From assembly GCF_033880585.1 (NCBI RefSeq), contig NZ_CP137624.1, forward strand, positions 62,001 to 126,000: a stretch of DNA of 64,000 nt, in the 5' to 3' direction. The translations under genes were made by a program, and so were the position numbers. This document shows positions 8,772-17,125 of the stretch, in pieces; the first letter of the stretch is position 1, and each line of letters begins with the position of its first letter. This stretch comes from Lysinibacillus louembei (GTDB lineage: Bacteria; Bacillota; Bacilli; Bacillales_A; Planococcaceae). The notes under the pieces were generated by a model. It made no database searches. It was given only the letters and a program-made list of their open reading frames with translations, and had not been told where the DNA came from.

Positions 8772-9269
8772 ATGACACATCCAACACATCAACATCTTGC
8801 TATACACGCTGCTGTTTTAACAGTAAGCGATACACGTACAGTAGTAGATGATAAGAGTGGGCAACGTATTCAAGCATTGCTTGAGGACGCCACCTTCTCC
8901 TTAGCAGACTATCAAATTGTACAAGATGAGCCTGCTGAAATTGCTCGCCATCTACAAGGCTGGTGCGCTGACCCGACGGTTCATGCCATTCTTATCACAG
9001 GTGGTACAGGCTTTAGCGCAAGAGACCAAACTTATGACACTATCGTCCCTCTTTTCGAAAAAGAAATGACAGGGTTTGGCGAGTTATTTCGCGCATTGAG
9101 CTACAATGAAATTGGCGCAAAAGCAATGTTTAGCCGTGCAACAGCAGGCAGCTGTCAGCAAACAGCTATTTATGTGCTACCAGGCTCAACAAACGCTGTT
9201 ACACTTGCCATGACACAGCTCATTATACCGACGATTCAACATTTTGTTGGCGAGTTGCAGCGCTTATGA
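8772..9269 (+). CDS. moaB: Molybdenum cofactor biosynthesis protein MoaB
   Basis: 165 residues, MoCF_BD fold, with the pterin-binding motif [12 protein letters not shown] at 76-87 and PGSTNAV near the end. MoaB/MogA proteins adenylate molybdopterin before MoeA inserts the metal. The N-terminus [12 protein letters not shown] is typical. Its ATG follows AAAAGGAG. The mobA-moaC gene starts inside its last codon (TATGA overlap), so the two are translationally coupled. Confidence 0.92.
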   Translation: MTHPTHQHLAIHAAVLTVSDTRTVVDDKSGQRIQALLEDATFSLADYQIVQDEPAEIARHLQGWCADPTVHAILITGGTGFSARDQTYDTIVPLFEKEMTGFGELFRALSYNEIGAKAMFSRATAGSCQQTAIYVLPGSTNAVTLAMTQLIIPTIQHFVGELQRL

Positions 9270-10318
9270 ATATCGCAGGTGTCGTCTTAGCAGGTGGGCA
9301 ATCTTCACGTTATGGTCAGCCAAAAATGTTTGAGCAATTTGCAGGTCAGCCCCTTTATCAATACAGCTTAAACGCTTTACAGCAAAATCAGCTACAGCCT
9401 TTAATTATCGCCACAAATGCGCACTTGCAGCAAGGCTTTGCACAAGATAATGTGCAGTGGCTAATTGAGCAACAGCCACATCAAGGCCCGCTCTTTGCCT
9501 TGCACAATATTATGGAAAACTTCCCTACTGTTGAATGGTTTTTCGTTTTAGCAAGCGATATGCCGTTTATGGATGCAGCGTTTGTTAAAACATTGCTATC
9601 CTTGATAGATGAGCGCTATGATGCCATCGTGCCACAGCAAGCTGGAAGATTGCAGCCGCTCGCCGCCTTATATCGCCGCACTGCCTACCCATTTGTAAGC
9701 GAGCTTGTTCAGCAAAATCGTCGCAGTATGCAGGCTTTATTAGAAAAGCTTCGCGTTTGCTATATCGCATTTGAAAGCGATACAATGACATTTACCAATA
9801 TCAACACACCACAAGATTGGCAAAGGAGTCAAACAATGAACAATTTTACCCATTGGAATGAGCAAGGTCGTCCAAAGATGGTCGATATTTCGACAAAGGA
9901 CGTGACACAGCGCACAGCTATCGCACATAGTATCATCACGTTATCAGATGAATTGTATCAAGCCATTCAGCAAGGTCACATTAAAAAAGGTGACCCAACA
10001 CAAGTTGCACAAATTGCGGGTATTATGGCTGCTAAAAAAACATCGGATATTATTCCAATGTGCCATCCAATTATGCTGCAAGGTACTGATTTCCAATTCA
10101 CGTATCAACAAGGCACTTCAGGCTATGAGCTACATATCGAAGCAACTGTCAAATGCAATGGCAAAACAGGTGTAGAAATGGAAGCATTAACAGCTGTTTC
10201 GGTTGCCGCACTAACGTTTTACGATATGTGCAAAGCTGTTGACAAATCGATGGTTATTAAAGAAACCTATCTTGTACAGAAAACCGGTGGCAAAAGCGGC
10301 ACATATATGCGTGACTAA
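9266..10318 (+). CDS. MobA-MoaC fusion: Mo-cofactor guanylyltransferase joined to cyclic pyranopterin monophosphate synthase
   Basis: A single open frame of 350 codons. Residues 1-188 are MobA, with the GTP-binding motif [13 protein letters not shown] at 8-20 and the metal-binding ASDMPF. Residues 191-350 are a complete MoaC, with IPMCHP and [13 protein letters not shown]. MobA adds GMP to molybdopterin at the last step; MoaC makes cPMP at an early step. These are normally separate proteins. No stop codon separates them, yet AAAGGAG and an ATG are kept at the join (9822-9838), so free MoaC is probably made as well. Either a real fusion or a lost mobA stop. Confidence 0.85.
   Translation: MNIAGVVLAGGQSSRYGQPKMFEQFAGQPLYQYSLNALQQNQLQPLIIATNAHLQQGFAQDNVQWLIEQQPHQGPLFALHNIMENFPTVEWFFVLASDMPFMDAAFVKTLLSLIDERYDAIVPQQAGRLQPLAALYRRTAYPFVSELVQQNRRSMQALLEKLRVCYIAFESDTMTFTNINTPQDWQRSQTMNNFTHWNEQGRPKMVDISTKDVTQRTAIAHSIITLSDELYQAIQQGHIKKGDPTQVAQIAGIMAAKKTSDIIPMCHPIMLQGTDFQFTYQQGTSGYELHIEATVKCNGKTGVEMEALTAVSVAALTFYDMCKAVDKSMVIKETYLVQKTGGKSGTYMRD
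9836..10318 (+). CDS. moaC: Internal start giving free MoaC
   Basis: Within the mobA-moaC frame, an ATG at codon 191 is preceded by AAAGGAG with eight-base spacing. Translation from here gives a 160-residue protein, the standard MoaC length, beginning [17 protein letters not shown] as family members do. MoaC works with MoaA to convert GTP to cPMP and forms a hexamer. The preserved ribosome site suggests the genes were once separate and that this product still exists beside the fusion. Confidence 0.75.
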   Translation: MNNFTHWNEQGRPKMVDISTKDVTQRTAIAHSIITLSDELYQAIQQGHIKKGDPTQVAQIAGIMAAKKTSDIIPMCHPIMLQGTDFQFTYQQGTSGYELHIEATVKCNGKTGVEMEALTAVSVAALTFYDMCKAVDKSMVIKETYLVQKTGGKSGTYMRD

Positions 10319-10321
10319 TGC

Positions 10322-10357
10322 GAGGGGGCTGTCTGAATTCCAGACAATGCCCCTCTC
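10322..10357 (+). terminator. Hairpin after mobA-moaC
   Basis: Two stacked stems, GAGGGG with CCCCTC outside and TGTCTG with CAGACA inside, separated by a small internal loop. There is no T run, so it is a weak intrinsic terminator or only an mRNA-end structure. Confidence 0.45.
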
Positions 10358-10359
10358 TA

Positions 10360-10464
10360 ACGGGCGAAAACAAACATTGGTTGAGCGATTTTACCTGTTC
10401 GTTGGGCGAATTTGACGATTGGTTGAGCGAATTTCTTCATTCGTTGAGCGAATCATTACCTTTG
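10360..10464. repeat. Five 21-bp tandem repeats with a TTGAGCGA core
   Basis: The core TTGAGCGA (or TTGGGCGA; the first copy ACGGGCGA is degenerate) begins at 10360, 10381, 10402, 10423 and 10444, an exact 21-base period. The other 13 bases vary more. The array lies between the convergent mobA-moaC and moaA genes. On the minus strand the frame would read a seven-residue period ending FAQ or IAQ, but no ribosome site supports translation. Confidence 0.85.
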
Positions 10465-10477
10465 AACTAAATAATTT

Positions 10478-11491
10478 TCAACCGCCAATATGTGACATTT
10501 CAATTTTTGTGTTTCTTCTTTTTTGTATCGTTTGTTCTGTGCGTTCATCTGAATAACGATCTGTACGCTGCTCCCATACACTTGCAATTTTCTCAGTAAT
10601 CACTGCATCATCTGCATCGGAGCGCAATAATTCTCGCAAATTGACACCGGTTGTAGCAAATAAACATGTGTACAATGTGCCTTCTGCTGAAATGCGAGCA
10701 CGTGAGCATGTCGAGCAAAAAGAATCAGTTACAGATGAAATAACACCAATTTCTCCTTGTCCATCCTCGTATTGATAGCGCGTCGCTACCTCACCTATAT
10801 AATTCGGCTCAACTGGTTGCAATGGTGAAGACTCCTGTACCTGTGTAAGAATCTCCTTTTTCGACACTACATCGTCTAAGCGCCAGCCATTAGAATTGCC
10901 AACATCCATATATTCGATGAAGCGTAAAATATGCTGTTTTTCCTTAAAAAAGCGCGCCATTTCTGCAATGTCTTGTTCATTTTTTCCTTTTTGAACAACC
11001 ATATTAATTTTCACAGCTAATCCTGCTTCAACTGCTTTTTCAATTCCTTCTAGCACTGTTACCACTTTTCCACGTTGCCCATTCATCTCGGCAAAGCGTT
11101 GCTCATCTAATGAATCTAGGCTAACAGACACCCTCGACAAACCCGCTTGCGCTAAAGCCTGTGCATATTTTTTTAATAAAGTGCCATTTGTTGTTAAAGC
11201 AATATCCTCTACACCTTGTATTTGATGAAGGCGCTCAATTAATGTAGGTAAATCGCGACGCAGCAACGGTTCACCACCTGTAATCCGCACCTTTTTGACA
11301 CCAAGTGCTACGAAAATTTTTACTACGCGTTCGATTTCTTCAAAGCTTAAAATTTTATCAGATGGCAAAAAGGCATAATCTGGTCCAAATATCTCTGCTG
11401 GCATGCAATACTGGCAGCGGAAATTGCAGCGGTCTGTTACCGATATACGCAAATCACGCAATGGTCTATTAAGCTTGTCATGTACAGTCAT
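10478..11491 (-). CDS. moaA: GTP 3',8-cyclase MoaA (radical SAM)
   Basis: 337 residues. The radical SAM cluster ligands are Cys22, Cys26 and Cys29 (CNFRCQYC). A second cluster motif near the C-terminus (CSTCSRAR, then LYTC) binds the GTP-side cluster, and the protein ends in the functional Gly-Gly. MoaA with MoaC makes cPMP from GTP, the first step of molybdopterin synthesis. The ATG at 11491 is chosen because AAAGGAGGGG lies just before it; earlier ATGs would put that site inside the coding sequence. It follows fdhD on the same strand. Confidence 0.93.
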   Translation of the reverse strand: MTVHDKLNRPLRDLRISVTDRCNFRCQYCMPAEIFGPDYAFLPSDKILSFEEIERVVKIFVALGVKKVRITGGEPLLRRDLPTLIERLHQIQGVEDIALTTNGTLLKKYAQALAQAGLSRVSVSLDSLDEQRFAEMNGQRGKVVTVLEGIEKAVEAGLAVKINMVVQKGKNEQDIAEMARFFKEKQHILRFIEYMDVGNSNGWRLDDVVSKKEILTQVQESSPLQPVEPNYIGEVATRYQYEDGQGEIGVISSVTDSFCSTCSRARISAEGTLYTCLFATTGVNLRELLRSDADDAVITEKIASVWEQRTDRYSDERTEQTIQKRRNTKIEMSHIGG

Positions 11492-11505
11492 CATAGCCCC
11501 TCCTT

Positions 11506-12303
11506 TCATTGTTTTGGTAGCTGGATGCGCTGTGGGTGTGTATAAATATTAAGTGAATTGTATCTTATAAAGCCTACTGTCGTAATACCTAATTGCTCGG
11601 CTAATTGCAATGCTAATTCTGTCGGAGCCGATTTCGATAAAACAATGGCACAGCCAATTTTTGATACCTTTAATAAAATTTCAGATGAAATGCGCCCGCT
11701 AAAAACGATAATTTTATCACGCATATCAATTTGTTGTCGCAAACAATAACCGTATATTTTATCGAGCGCATTATGACGACCAATATCCATACGTGTCAAT
11801 ATTATGCCGTTATGATCACATAATGCGGCATTATGCACACCTCCCGTTTGCTTAAAGGTTAGCGCTGTATTTTGCATCTCTTGCATAAAGCGGAAGCAAT
11901 CCTCTGTCGTAATTTGGATATTGCTATCCTTCATTGTTTTCGCTGTCAAAGCATCATTGGCAAAAACAAAGCCTTGTCTGCTCATGCCACAGCAAGAAGT
12001 AATATAACGCTTATTTTGTATTTGCTGATAATAAGGATTTAATCGCTTTGTTGTAATATGTACAAAGCCCTCCTCCTGCTGATACCAAATATTCTCAATG
12101 TCCTCAAAGTTACGTATAACACGCTCAGAGGCTAAATAACCAACGACCATATCCTCGACATATTCAGGTGTACAAACCATCGTCACAAATTCCTGCTGAT
12201 TAATTTTAAGCGTCACCGCATACTCTGTCACAATCATATCTTCCAGCGTTTTCACTTGCTCGTTATCAACGCGTAAAACCTCTCGTATAACTGCCTTTTC
12301 CAT
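11506..12303 (-). CDS. fdhD: Formate dehydrogenase sulfurtransferase FdhD
   Basis: 265 residues. FdhD moves sulfur from a cysteine desulfurase to the Mo-bisMGD cofactor of formate dehydrogenase, which is inactive without it. Landmarks are GYLASERVI near 55, SCCGMSR at 103-109 where other bacteria have a CxxC loop, and TGGVHNAAL and [10 protein letters not shown], the conserved nucleotide-binding segments. The paired cysteines 104-105 followed by Ser108 differ from the classical CxxC but appear usual in Bacillales. It lies next to moaA and opposite the formate dehydrogenase gene. Confidence 0.92.
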   Translation of the reverse strand: MEKAVIREVLRVDNEQVKTLEDMIVTEYAVTLKINQQEFVTMVCTPEYVEDMVVGYLASERVIRNFEDIENIWYQQEEGFVHITTKRLNPYYQQIQNKRYITSCCGMSRQGFVFANDALTAKTMKDSNIQITTEDCFRFMQEMQNTALTFKQTGGVHNAALCDHNGIILTRMDIGRHNALDKIYGYCLRQQIDMRDKIIVFSGRISSEILLKVSKIGCAIVLSKSAPTELALQLAEQLGITTVGFIRYNSLNIYTHPQRIQLPKQ

Positions 12304-12315
12304 CAGTCATCGCCT

Positions 12316-12663
12316 CTATTCGCTAATAGTATTTTCAAACATAAATACGGAGATTGCGATATCTTCCTCAATTTTAATATCTGTAAACAGATGCAGTAAT
12401 TTCGTTCCTACTAATTCCTCTAATGCCGTTGGCGGTTCTTTGGCGTATAGCTCCTGAATCATATTGGTACGCGCAGCATGCACTGTTTTTAAGCCTTCTG
12501 CTGTACTTGCAATAAATTTTTCCGTCGGTGTTAAATTGCCATACAAAGTCGAAATCGCCATATTGCCAACGAAAACTGTCTGGATACGTTCAGGTCCTTT
12601 TCCGAATAAATCTTTGCGCAACTTGCGGATCATATCGTTAAATTCATGTATTTTTTTAGACAT
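12316..12663 (-). CDS. DUF2294-family protein
   Basis: 115 residues. The pattern IRKLRKDLFGKGPE, then VFVGNMAISTLYGNLTPTEKF and the EELVG segment fit DUF2294 (Na+-translocating-enzyme-associated/YbcI-like), whose function is unknown. It is cytosolic and probably small and oligomeric. It is the first gene of the leftward group that continues into fdhD (12 bases) and moaA, and it is divergent from the formate dehydrogenase, so it may matter for formate oxidation. That is inference from position only. Confidence 0.75.
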   Translation of the reverse strand: MSKKIHEFNDMIRKLRKDLFGKGPERIQTVFVGNMAISTLYGNLTPTEKFIASTAEGLKTVHAARTNMIQELYAKEPPTALEELVGTKLLHLFTDIKIEEDIAISVFMFENTISE

Positions 12664-12757
12664 ATTGCGATTCTCCTTACATCAAATAATTTTGCCACCC
12701 TACTAGTTTGTTAATAATATAGTACCTCGAAAAAAATTGAAAGGGAAAAATAAAGGA

Positions 12758-12786
12758 TTGTTCATTCTAAATAAAGGGGCTATAAT
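12758..12786 (+). promoter_or_regulatory. Sigma-A promoter ahead of the formate dehydrogenase leader
   Basis: TTGTTC at 12758-12763 and a perfect TATAAT at 12781-12786 with a 17-base spacer. Transcription would begin near 12793, giving a leader of about 250 bases before the TTG start. Confidence 0.7.
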
Positions 12787-12792
12787 AAAAGA

Positions 12793-12959
12793 TATACGAA
12801 TGGGATTGAGATATTTTAATTCATGATGAATTTTAATGTTTGAGTGCTATTGTGAATTAACTGAACAGTAGATTGAGTTTTTAGCACGTTCTGCTAAGAG
12901 TTTTATCCACCTTGAATGACTAACATGCAAATAGCGTGTCATTTCTTGGTGGATTTTTT
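12793..12959 (+). ncRNA. Structured leader or small RNA ending in an intrinsic terminator, upstream of the formate dehydrogenase gene
   Basis: From the predicted start to the terminator is about 165 bases with no open frame of note. Pairings seen: AATTCA with TGAATT (12818-12832), GTGCTA (12844-12849) with TAGCAC (12882-12887), or instead TTAGCA (12881-12886) with TGCTAA (12892-12897). The last two exclude each other. It ends with a two-part hairpin (ATCCACC with GGTGGAT, AATGAC with GTCATT) followed by six T. It matches no riboswitch class I can recall. It may be a regulated leader or an independent small RNA. Confidence 0.5.
12905..12959 (+). terminator. Intrinsic terminator in the formate dehydrogenase leader
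   Basis: Outer stem ATCCACC/GGTGGAT (12905-12911 with 12948-12954), inner stem AATGAC/GTCATT, then TTTTTT at 12954-12959. It lies 83 bases before the coding start and after the only clear promoter, so it must be bypassed for expression from that promoter. Confidence 0.75.
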
Positions 12960-12973
12960 AGTTTCATGCGAAG

Positions 12974-13013
12974 ATGCTAGCGCAAATGAGGGGGCGCACT
13001 TCTGAGCATTTTT
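12974..13013 (+). promoter_or_regulatory. Second hairpin with T run just before the ribosome site of the formate dehydrogenase gene
   Basis: ATGCT (12974-12978) pairs with AGCAT (13005-13009), and GCGC (12980-12983) with GCGC (12994-12997), then TTTTT. The loops are large and the stem is short, so termination would be weak. Confidence 0.35.
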
Positions 13014-13041
13014 AGTCGGAGAGAAAGAGGAGGAACTGACT

Positions 13042-15975
13042 TTGAACAATATTACAATTAACGGCGTAGCATATCCTATAACTGAAGGGGCAACAATTCT
13101 TGATACGATTAACCAAAATGGCATTGCGCATCCGCAAATTTGCCATGTACCAGCAGTCGATCCAATCGAAACATGCGATACGTGTATCGTTGAGGTTGAT
13201 GGACAATTAGTGCGTTCATGTTCAACAAAGGCGCAACAAGGAATGAATGTCCAGCTAGCTTCTGCCAAAGCAAAGGCTGCCCAAACCGAAGCGATGGATC
13301 GTTTATTAGAAAATCACTTGCTGTACTGTACCGTTTGCGATAATAACAATGGCAATTGTACATTGCATAATACAGCTGAAATGATGGAAATAGAGCATCA
13401 AAAATATCCCTATAAACCGAAAGTAGAACCACATGAAGTCGATATGTCACATCCTTTTTACCGCTACGACCCAAATCAATGTATCGCTTGTGGTCAATGT
13501 GTAGAGGTTTGCCAAAACTTGCAGGTCAATGAAACATTATCGCTTGATTGGGAAGCCGATAGACCACGTGTTATTTGGGATATGGGCGTTGCGATTAACG
13601 ACTCCTCCTGTGTAAGCTGTGGTCAATGTGTCACAGTATGTCCGTGTAATGCACTAATGGAAAAAACGATGCTTGGTGAGGCCGGCTTTATGACAGGGCT
13701 GAAGCAGGATATGTTAGACCCAATGATTCACTTAATTAAAGAGGTTGAGCCGGGCTATAGCGGTATTTTTGCGATTTCTGAAGTAGAGGCTGCAATGCGT
13801 AGCAAGCGCACGAAAAAAACGAAAACAGTTTGTACATTTTGCGGTGTAGGCTGTTCATTCGAAGTATGGACAAAGGGACGTAAAATTTTAAAGGTGCAGC
13901 CTTCTGAAGGGCCTGTTAATGCTATTTCCACTTGTGTGAAAGGGAAATTTGGCTGGGATTTCATTAACTCTGAAGAGCGCCTAACAAAGCCATTGATTCG
14001 TAAAAACGATGAATTTGTCGAATCCTCTTGGGACGAAGCGCTTGATTTAATTTCTAGAAAGTTAGGGAGCATTCATGAGCAATATGGTTCAGGCTCTATC
14101 GGCTTTATTTCTTCTTCAAAAATTACGAATGAGGAAAACTATTTAATTCAAAAAATGGCACGTCAATTGTTCCAAACGAATGATGTTGATAACTGCTCAC
14201 GTTACTGCCAATCGCCTGCGACAGATGGCTTAATTCGTACAGTTGGCCTAGGTGGTGACGCTGGTACTATTAAGGATATTGCTAAAGCAGGTCTTGTCAT
14301 CATTGTTGGTGCGAACCCGGCTGAAGGGCACCCTGTACTCGCTACACGTGTCAAACGTGCCCATAAGCTACACGGACAAAAATTAATCGTTGCAGATATT
14401 CGCAAGCATGAAATGGCAGAGCGCTCCGATATTTTCATGCGTCCAAAGCAAGGCACAGACCAAGTATGGTTAATGGCTGTGACAAAATATATGATTGACC
14501 AAGGCTGGCATGATGAAGCCTTTATCCAAGAAAATGTCAATCACTTCGGAGAATTTAAAGAGGTGCTTGAAAAATACACATTAGACTATGCAGAGCAACA
14601 AACAGGTATCAATAAAGAGACGTTAATTCAAGTAGCTGAAATGATTCGCGATGCAGATGGCACATGTATTCTTTGGGGAATGGGTGTTACACAAAATACA
14701 GGTGGTTCTTATACGTCTGCTGCCATCTCCAATTTGCTATTAGCGACAGGTAACTATCGCCGTCCAGGAGCAGGCGCATATCCACTACGCGGACACAACA
14801 ATGTACAAGGCGCCTGTGATATGGGTACATTACCACATCTTTTACCAGGCTATCAAAAAGTAACAAATGATGAGGAACGTGCAAAATTTGAACAAGCATA
14901 TGGTACAAAAATTCCTGCACAACCGGGGCGTACAAATATGGCGATGCTTGATGCTATCATGGAAGGTAAAATGAAGGCGATGTATTTAGTTGGAGAGGAT
15001 ATGGCACTTGTTGATTGCAATGCCAACCATGTTGATGAGGTGCTGTCACAATTGGATTTCTTTGTTGTACAAGATTGTTTCTTATCGCGTACCGCACAAT
15101 ATGCCGATGTTATTTTACCTGCTGCTCCATCGCTTGAAAAAGAAGGGACATTCACAAACACAGAGCGTCGTGTACAACGCTTATATCAAGCATTACCAAC
15201 ACTCGGTGAATCGAAAGCCGATTGGGAAATTTTACAGATGGTCGCACGTCGCCTAGGTGCAAATTGGACTTATAGTCATCCAAGTGAAATATTTGCTGAA
15301 ATGGCTAGCTTGTCACCTTTATTTGCTGAAGCGAGCTATGATGTATTAGAGGGCTGGGGTAGCTTCTGTTGGGGTAGCTTAGATGGTAAAGATACACCTT
15401 TATTATATGAAGACGGCTTTAACTTCCCTGACAAAAAAGCACGCTTTTCTTTACAGGATTGGGTGCAGCCTGTGGAATATGAGGCACAATATGACTGCTT
15501 AATTAATAATGGACGTATGCTAGAGCATTTCCATGAAGGCAATTTAACAAATAAATCAAAAGGCATTCAAGCGAAAGTGCCTGAAATTTTCGTTGAAGTA
15601 TCGCCTGAATTAGCGAAGGAACGTGGTATTGAAGATGGCGCTCTGCTACGCCTTGTCTCACCATACGGTGCATTGAAATTAAACGCGCTTGTTACAGATC
15701 GCGTTCAAGGTAATGAGCTATTTTTACCGATGAACTCTGTTAGCAAAGATTCGGCAATTAACTTTTTAACAGGTCCAGCTGCCGATATTAACACATCTAC
15801 ACCTGCCTATAAACAAACGAAGGTGCGCATTGAAGTGTTAAAGCCTAAAGGTAAAACGCCACTTCCTAGAACAAATCCGCGTTATAAGCAGCGCCATCCG
15901 CAAAATGGTGTTGAAGTACAGCGCAAATGGAATCGTCCAGGCTATGTGCATTTAACAACGAACGGGGGGAATTAA
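13042..15975 (+). CDS. fdhF: Formate dehydrogenase catalytic subunit (YjgC/YrhE type, Mo-bisMGD)
   Basis: 977 residues starting at TTG behind AGAGGAGGA. Order: a 2Fe-2S ferredoxin domain (Cys34, 45, 48, 60), a NuoG-like His/Cys cluster region (Cys96, 99, 106), two 4Fe-4S ferredoxin motifs (Cys147/150/153/157 and Cys190/193/196/200), a molybdopterin-domain 4Fe-4S motif (Cys264/267/271/298), then the catalytic and molybdopterin dinucleotide-binding domains. Cys389 in SRYCQSP aligns with the Mo-ligating Cys/Sec of formate dehydrogenases; the usual next His is Gln. No signal peptide, so cytosolic. It oxidises formate to CO2; the electron acceptor is not shown. Surrounding cofactor genes and fdhD support the call. 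Confidence 0.92.
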   Translation: MNNITINGVAYPITEGATILDTINQNGIAHPQICHVPAVDPIETCDTCIVEVDGQLVRSCSTKAQQGMNVQLASAKAKAAQTEAMDRLLENHLLYCTVCDNNNGNCTLHNTAEMMEIEHQKYPYKPKVEPHEVDMSHPFYRYDPNQCIACGQCVEVCQNLQVNETLSLDWEADRPRVIWDMGVAINDSSCVSCGQCVTVCPCNALMEKTMLGEAGFMTGLKQDMLDPMIHLIKEVEPGYSGIFAISEVEAAMRSKRTKKTKTVCTFCGVGCSFEVWTKGRKILKVQPSEGPVNAISTCVKGKFGWDFINSEERLTKPLIRKNDEFVESSWDEALDLISRKLGSIHEQYGSGSIGFISSSKITNEENYLIQKMARQLFQTNDVDNCSRYCQSPATDGLIRTVGLGGDAGTIKDIAKAGLVIIVGANPAEGHPVLATRVKRAHKLHGQKLIVADIRKHEMAERSDIFMRPKQGTDQVWLMAVTKYMIDQGWHDEAFIQENVNHFGEFKEVLEKYTLDYAEQQTGINKETLIQVAEMIRDADGTCILWGMGVTQNTGGSYTSAAISNLLLATGNYRRPGAGAYPLRGHNNVQGACDMGTLPHLLPGYQKVTNDEERAKFEQAYGTKIPAQPGRTNMAMLDAIMEGKMKAMYLVGEDMALVDCNANHVDEVLSQLDFFVVQDCFLSRTAQYADVILPAAPSLEKEGTFTNTERRVQRLYQALPTLGESKADWEILQMVARRLGANWTYSHPSEIFAEMASLSPLFAEASYDVLEGWGSFCWGSLDGKDTPLLYEDGFNFPDKKARFSLQDWVQPVEYEAQYDCLINNGRMLEHFHEGNLTNKSKGIQAKVPEIFVEVSPELAKERGIEDGALLRLVSPYGALKLNALVTDRVQGNELFLPMNSVSKDSAINFLTGPAADINTSTPAYKQTKVRIEVLKPKGKTPLPRTNPRYKQRHPQNGVEVQRKWNRPGYVHLTTNGGN

Positions 15976-15979
15976 GCAA

Positions 15980-16456
15980 GTGGCAAAATTAATTTCTACT
16001 ATTAAAAAAGAAGAGCTCACAACAGAGCAATTGCAGGCACAAAAATTAGAGGATTTAAAGCAGCTTGTTGCCAACAACGAGGATGCGGTGAAGCAAATTT
16101 TCACTATCTTAACGGAGTTAAACGACATTGGCGCACTAGAGGCAGCATCAAAGCTTATTGAAGCAAAGGAAGAGGTTGCCCATATCGCATTAGGGCAATT
16201 AACACGCAAGCCTATCACAAACATTATGAATAATTTAATGGGTGTGGCAGGAGCATTGTCGGATATGGACCCCTCCACAACAGCAAAGCTGATTGATGCT
16301 TTAAACAGTGGGCTAGATGAAGGAAATAAAGCTGTAGAAGCAGATGAAAAAATCGGGGTTTTACAATTAATGAAGCAACTAAAAGACCCTGATGTCAACC
16401 GCGCTGTCAATTTTGGCGTCCATTTTTTAAAAGGACTTGGCAAAGGATTGAAATAA
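15980..16456 (+). CDS. DUF1641 protein, formate dehydrogenase partner (YjgD/YrhD-like)
   Basis: 158 residues starting at GTG four bases after the dehydrogenase stop, with GGGGGGA upstream. The sequence is helical, with GALEAASKLIEAKEEVA and a C-terminal DVNRAVNFGVHFLKGLGKGL typical of DUF1641. In Bacillus the same pair (YjgC-YjgD, YrhE-YrhD) is adjacent, so it is probably a subunit or electron-transfer partner. No cluster or cofactor motif is seen. A strong terminator follows. Confidence 0.85.
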   Translation: MAKLISTIKKEELTTEQLQAQKLEDLKQLVANNEDAVKQIFTILTELNDIGALEAASKLIEAKEEVAHIALGQLTRKPITNIMNNLMGVAGALSDMDPSTTAKLIDALNSGLDEGNKAVEADEKIGVLQLMKQLKDPDVNRAVNFGVHFLKGLGKGLK

Positions 16457-16470
16457 TATATAATCAAAAA

Positions 16471-16517
16471 GCGCAAGAAATCAATTGAAAAAATTTGATT
16501 TCTTGCGCCTTTTTTTT
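16471..16517 (+). terminator. Terminator of the formate dehydrogenase operon
   Basis: Fourteen perfect pairs (GCGCAAGAAATCAA at 16471-16484 with its complement at 16495-16508), then a run of eight T. Very strong. Confidence 0.9.
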
Positions 16518-16780
16518 AAAGTTTTATTTTGCATCTTTCATTCCTATTTCTTAGAGAAAATCATTTACTGTCTGTAGCGTAAAAACATAATATCTTGCTC
16601 ATTTTTAGCAACTTTCAATGTCACATAATCTAATCTTTCACTTATCGCTTCATTCTTCTCCATTAAAGAACATTTATTCTCATTATAATATAATACAAGC
16701 TTATTTGACTAGCTTAAATTAACATTTAATATTACCCATTATACAATTTTCTACGGCTAAATTTGAATGTTAATCATTAG
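16518..16780. other. AT-rich spacer between convergent operons
   Basis: About 260 bases between two terminators. No open frame with a ribosome site, repeat or RNA structure was seen. Confidence 0.5.
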
Positions 16781-16816
16781 AAAAAGGTGCTAGGAAAATT
16801 CATTTCCTAGCACCTT
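16781..16816 (-). terminator. Terminator of the MoxR/vWA/ABC operon
   Basis: Fourteen pairs (AAGGTGCTAGGAAA with its complement), five-base loop, and a T run on the minus strand. It follows the last gene by two bases. Confidence 0.9.
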
Positions 16817-16818
16817 GT

Positions 16819-17109
16819 TTATCGATACCCTGCCTTCGCTAACACCTGCATAAAGTAAAAACGATACGTGTTTTGCACGAAGCTTTCTAAAGGTAAGCCA
16901 ACATCTAGCTGATATTTTGTAAAAATAAAATGAAATCGTTTATCCCATTTTAAACGTAATAGCTCACCAGCTTCATTGCCATATTTCTCTGTAAATTCTA
17001 TAATCAAAGGCTCAATCATATGGGCACATTCATTTTTCAAATGGGTTAATGCCTTGATATCCTTCTCTTGCTGAAAACGTCTTATCCACTCATTCAGCTG
17101 TTTATCCAT
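16819..17109 (-). CDS. Small helical protein at the end of the MoxR/vWA operon, faintly sigma-region-2-like
   Basis: 96 residues, mostly helical, without membrane segments. The C-terminal half (LLRLKWDKRFHFIF, then ESFVQNTYRFYFMQ) faintly recalls the region 2 helices of sigma-70 factors, but no region 4 follows and the likeness is weak. It begins 16 bases after the large vWA gene and is followed at once by the operon terminator, so it is the last gene of that transcript. It could be a regulator or an adaptor; I do not recognise the family with confidence. Confidence 0.6.
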   Translation of the reverse strand: MDKQLNEWIRRFQQEKDIKALTHLKNECAHMIEPLIIEFTEKYGNEAGELLRLKWDKRFHFIFTKYQLDVGLPLESFVQNTYRFYFMQVLAKAGYR

Positions 17110-17125
17110 TTAACAACCATCCTTT

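Noticed and set aside
10360-10464. CRISPR array
   Set aside because: The period is only 21 bases, the conserved core is about 8 bases, and no cas gene is near.
12793-12959. 6S RNA or known Mo-cofactor riboswitch
   Set aside because: The length is near that of 6S RNA, but no long central bubble is seen, and the conserved Mo-cofactor riboswitch pieces are not recognised.
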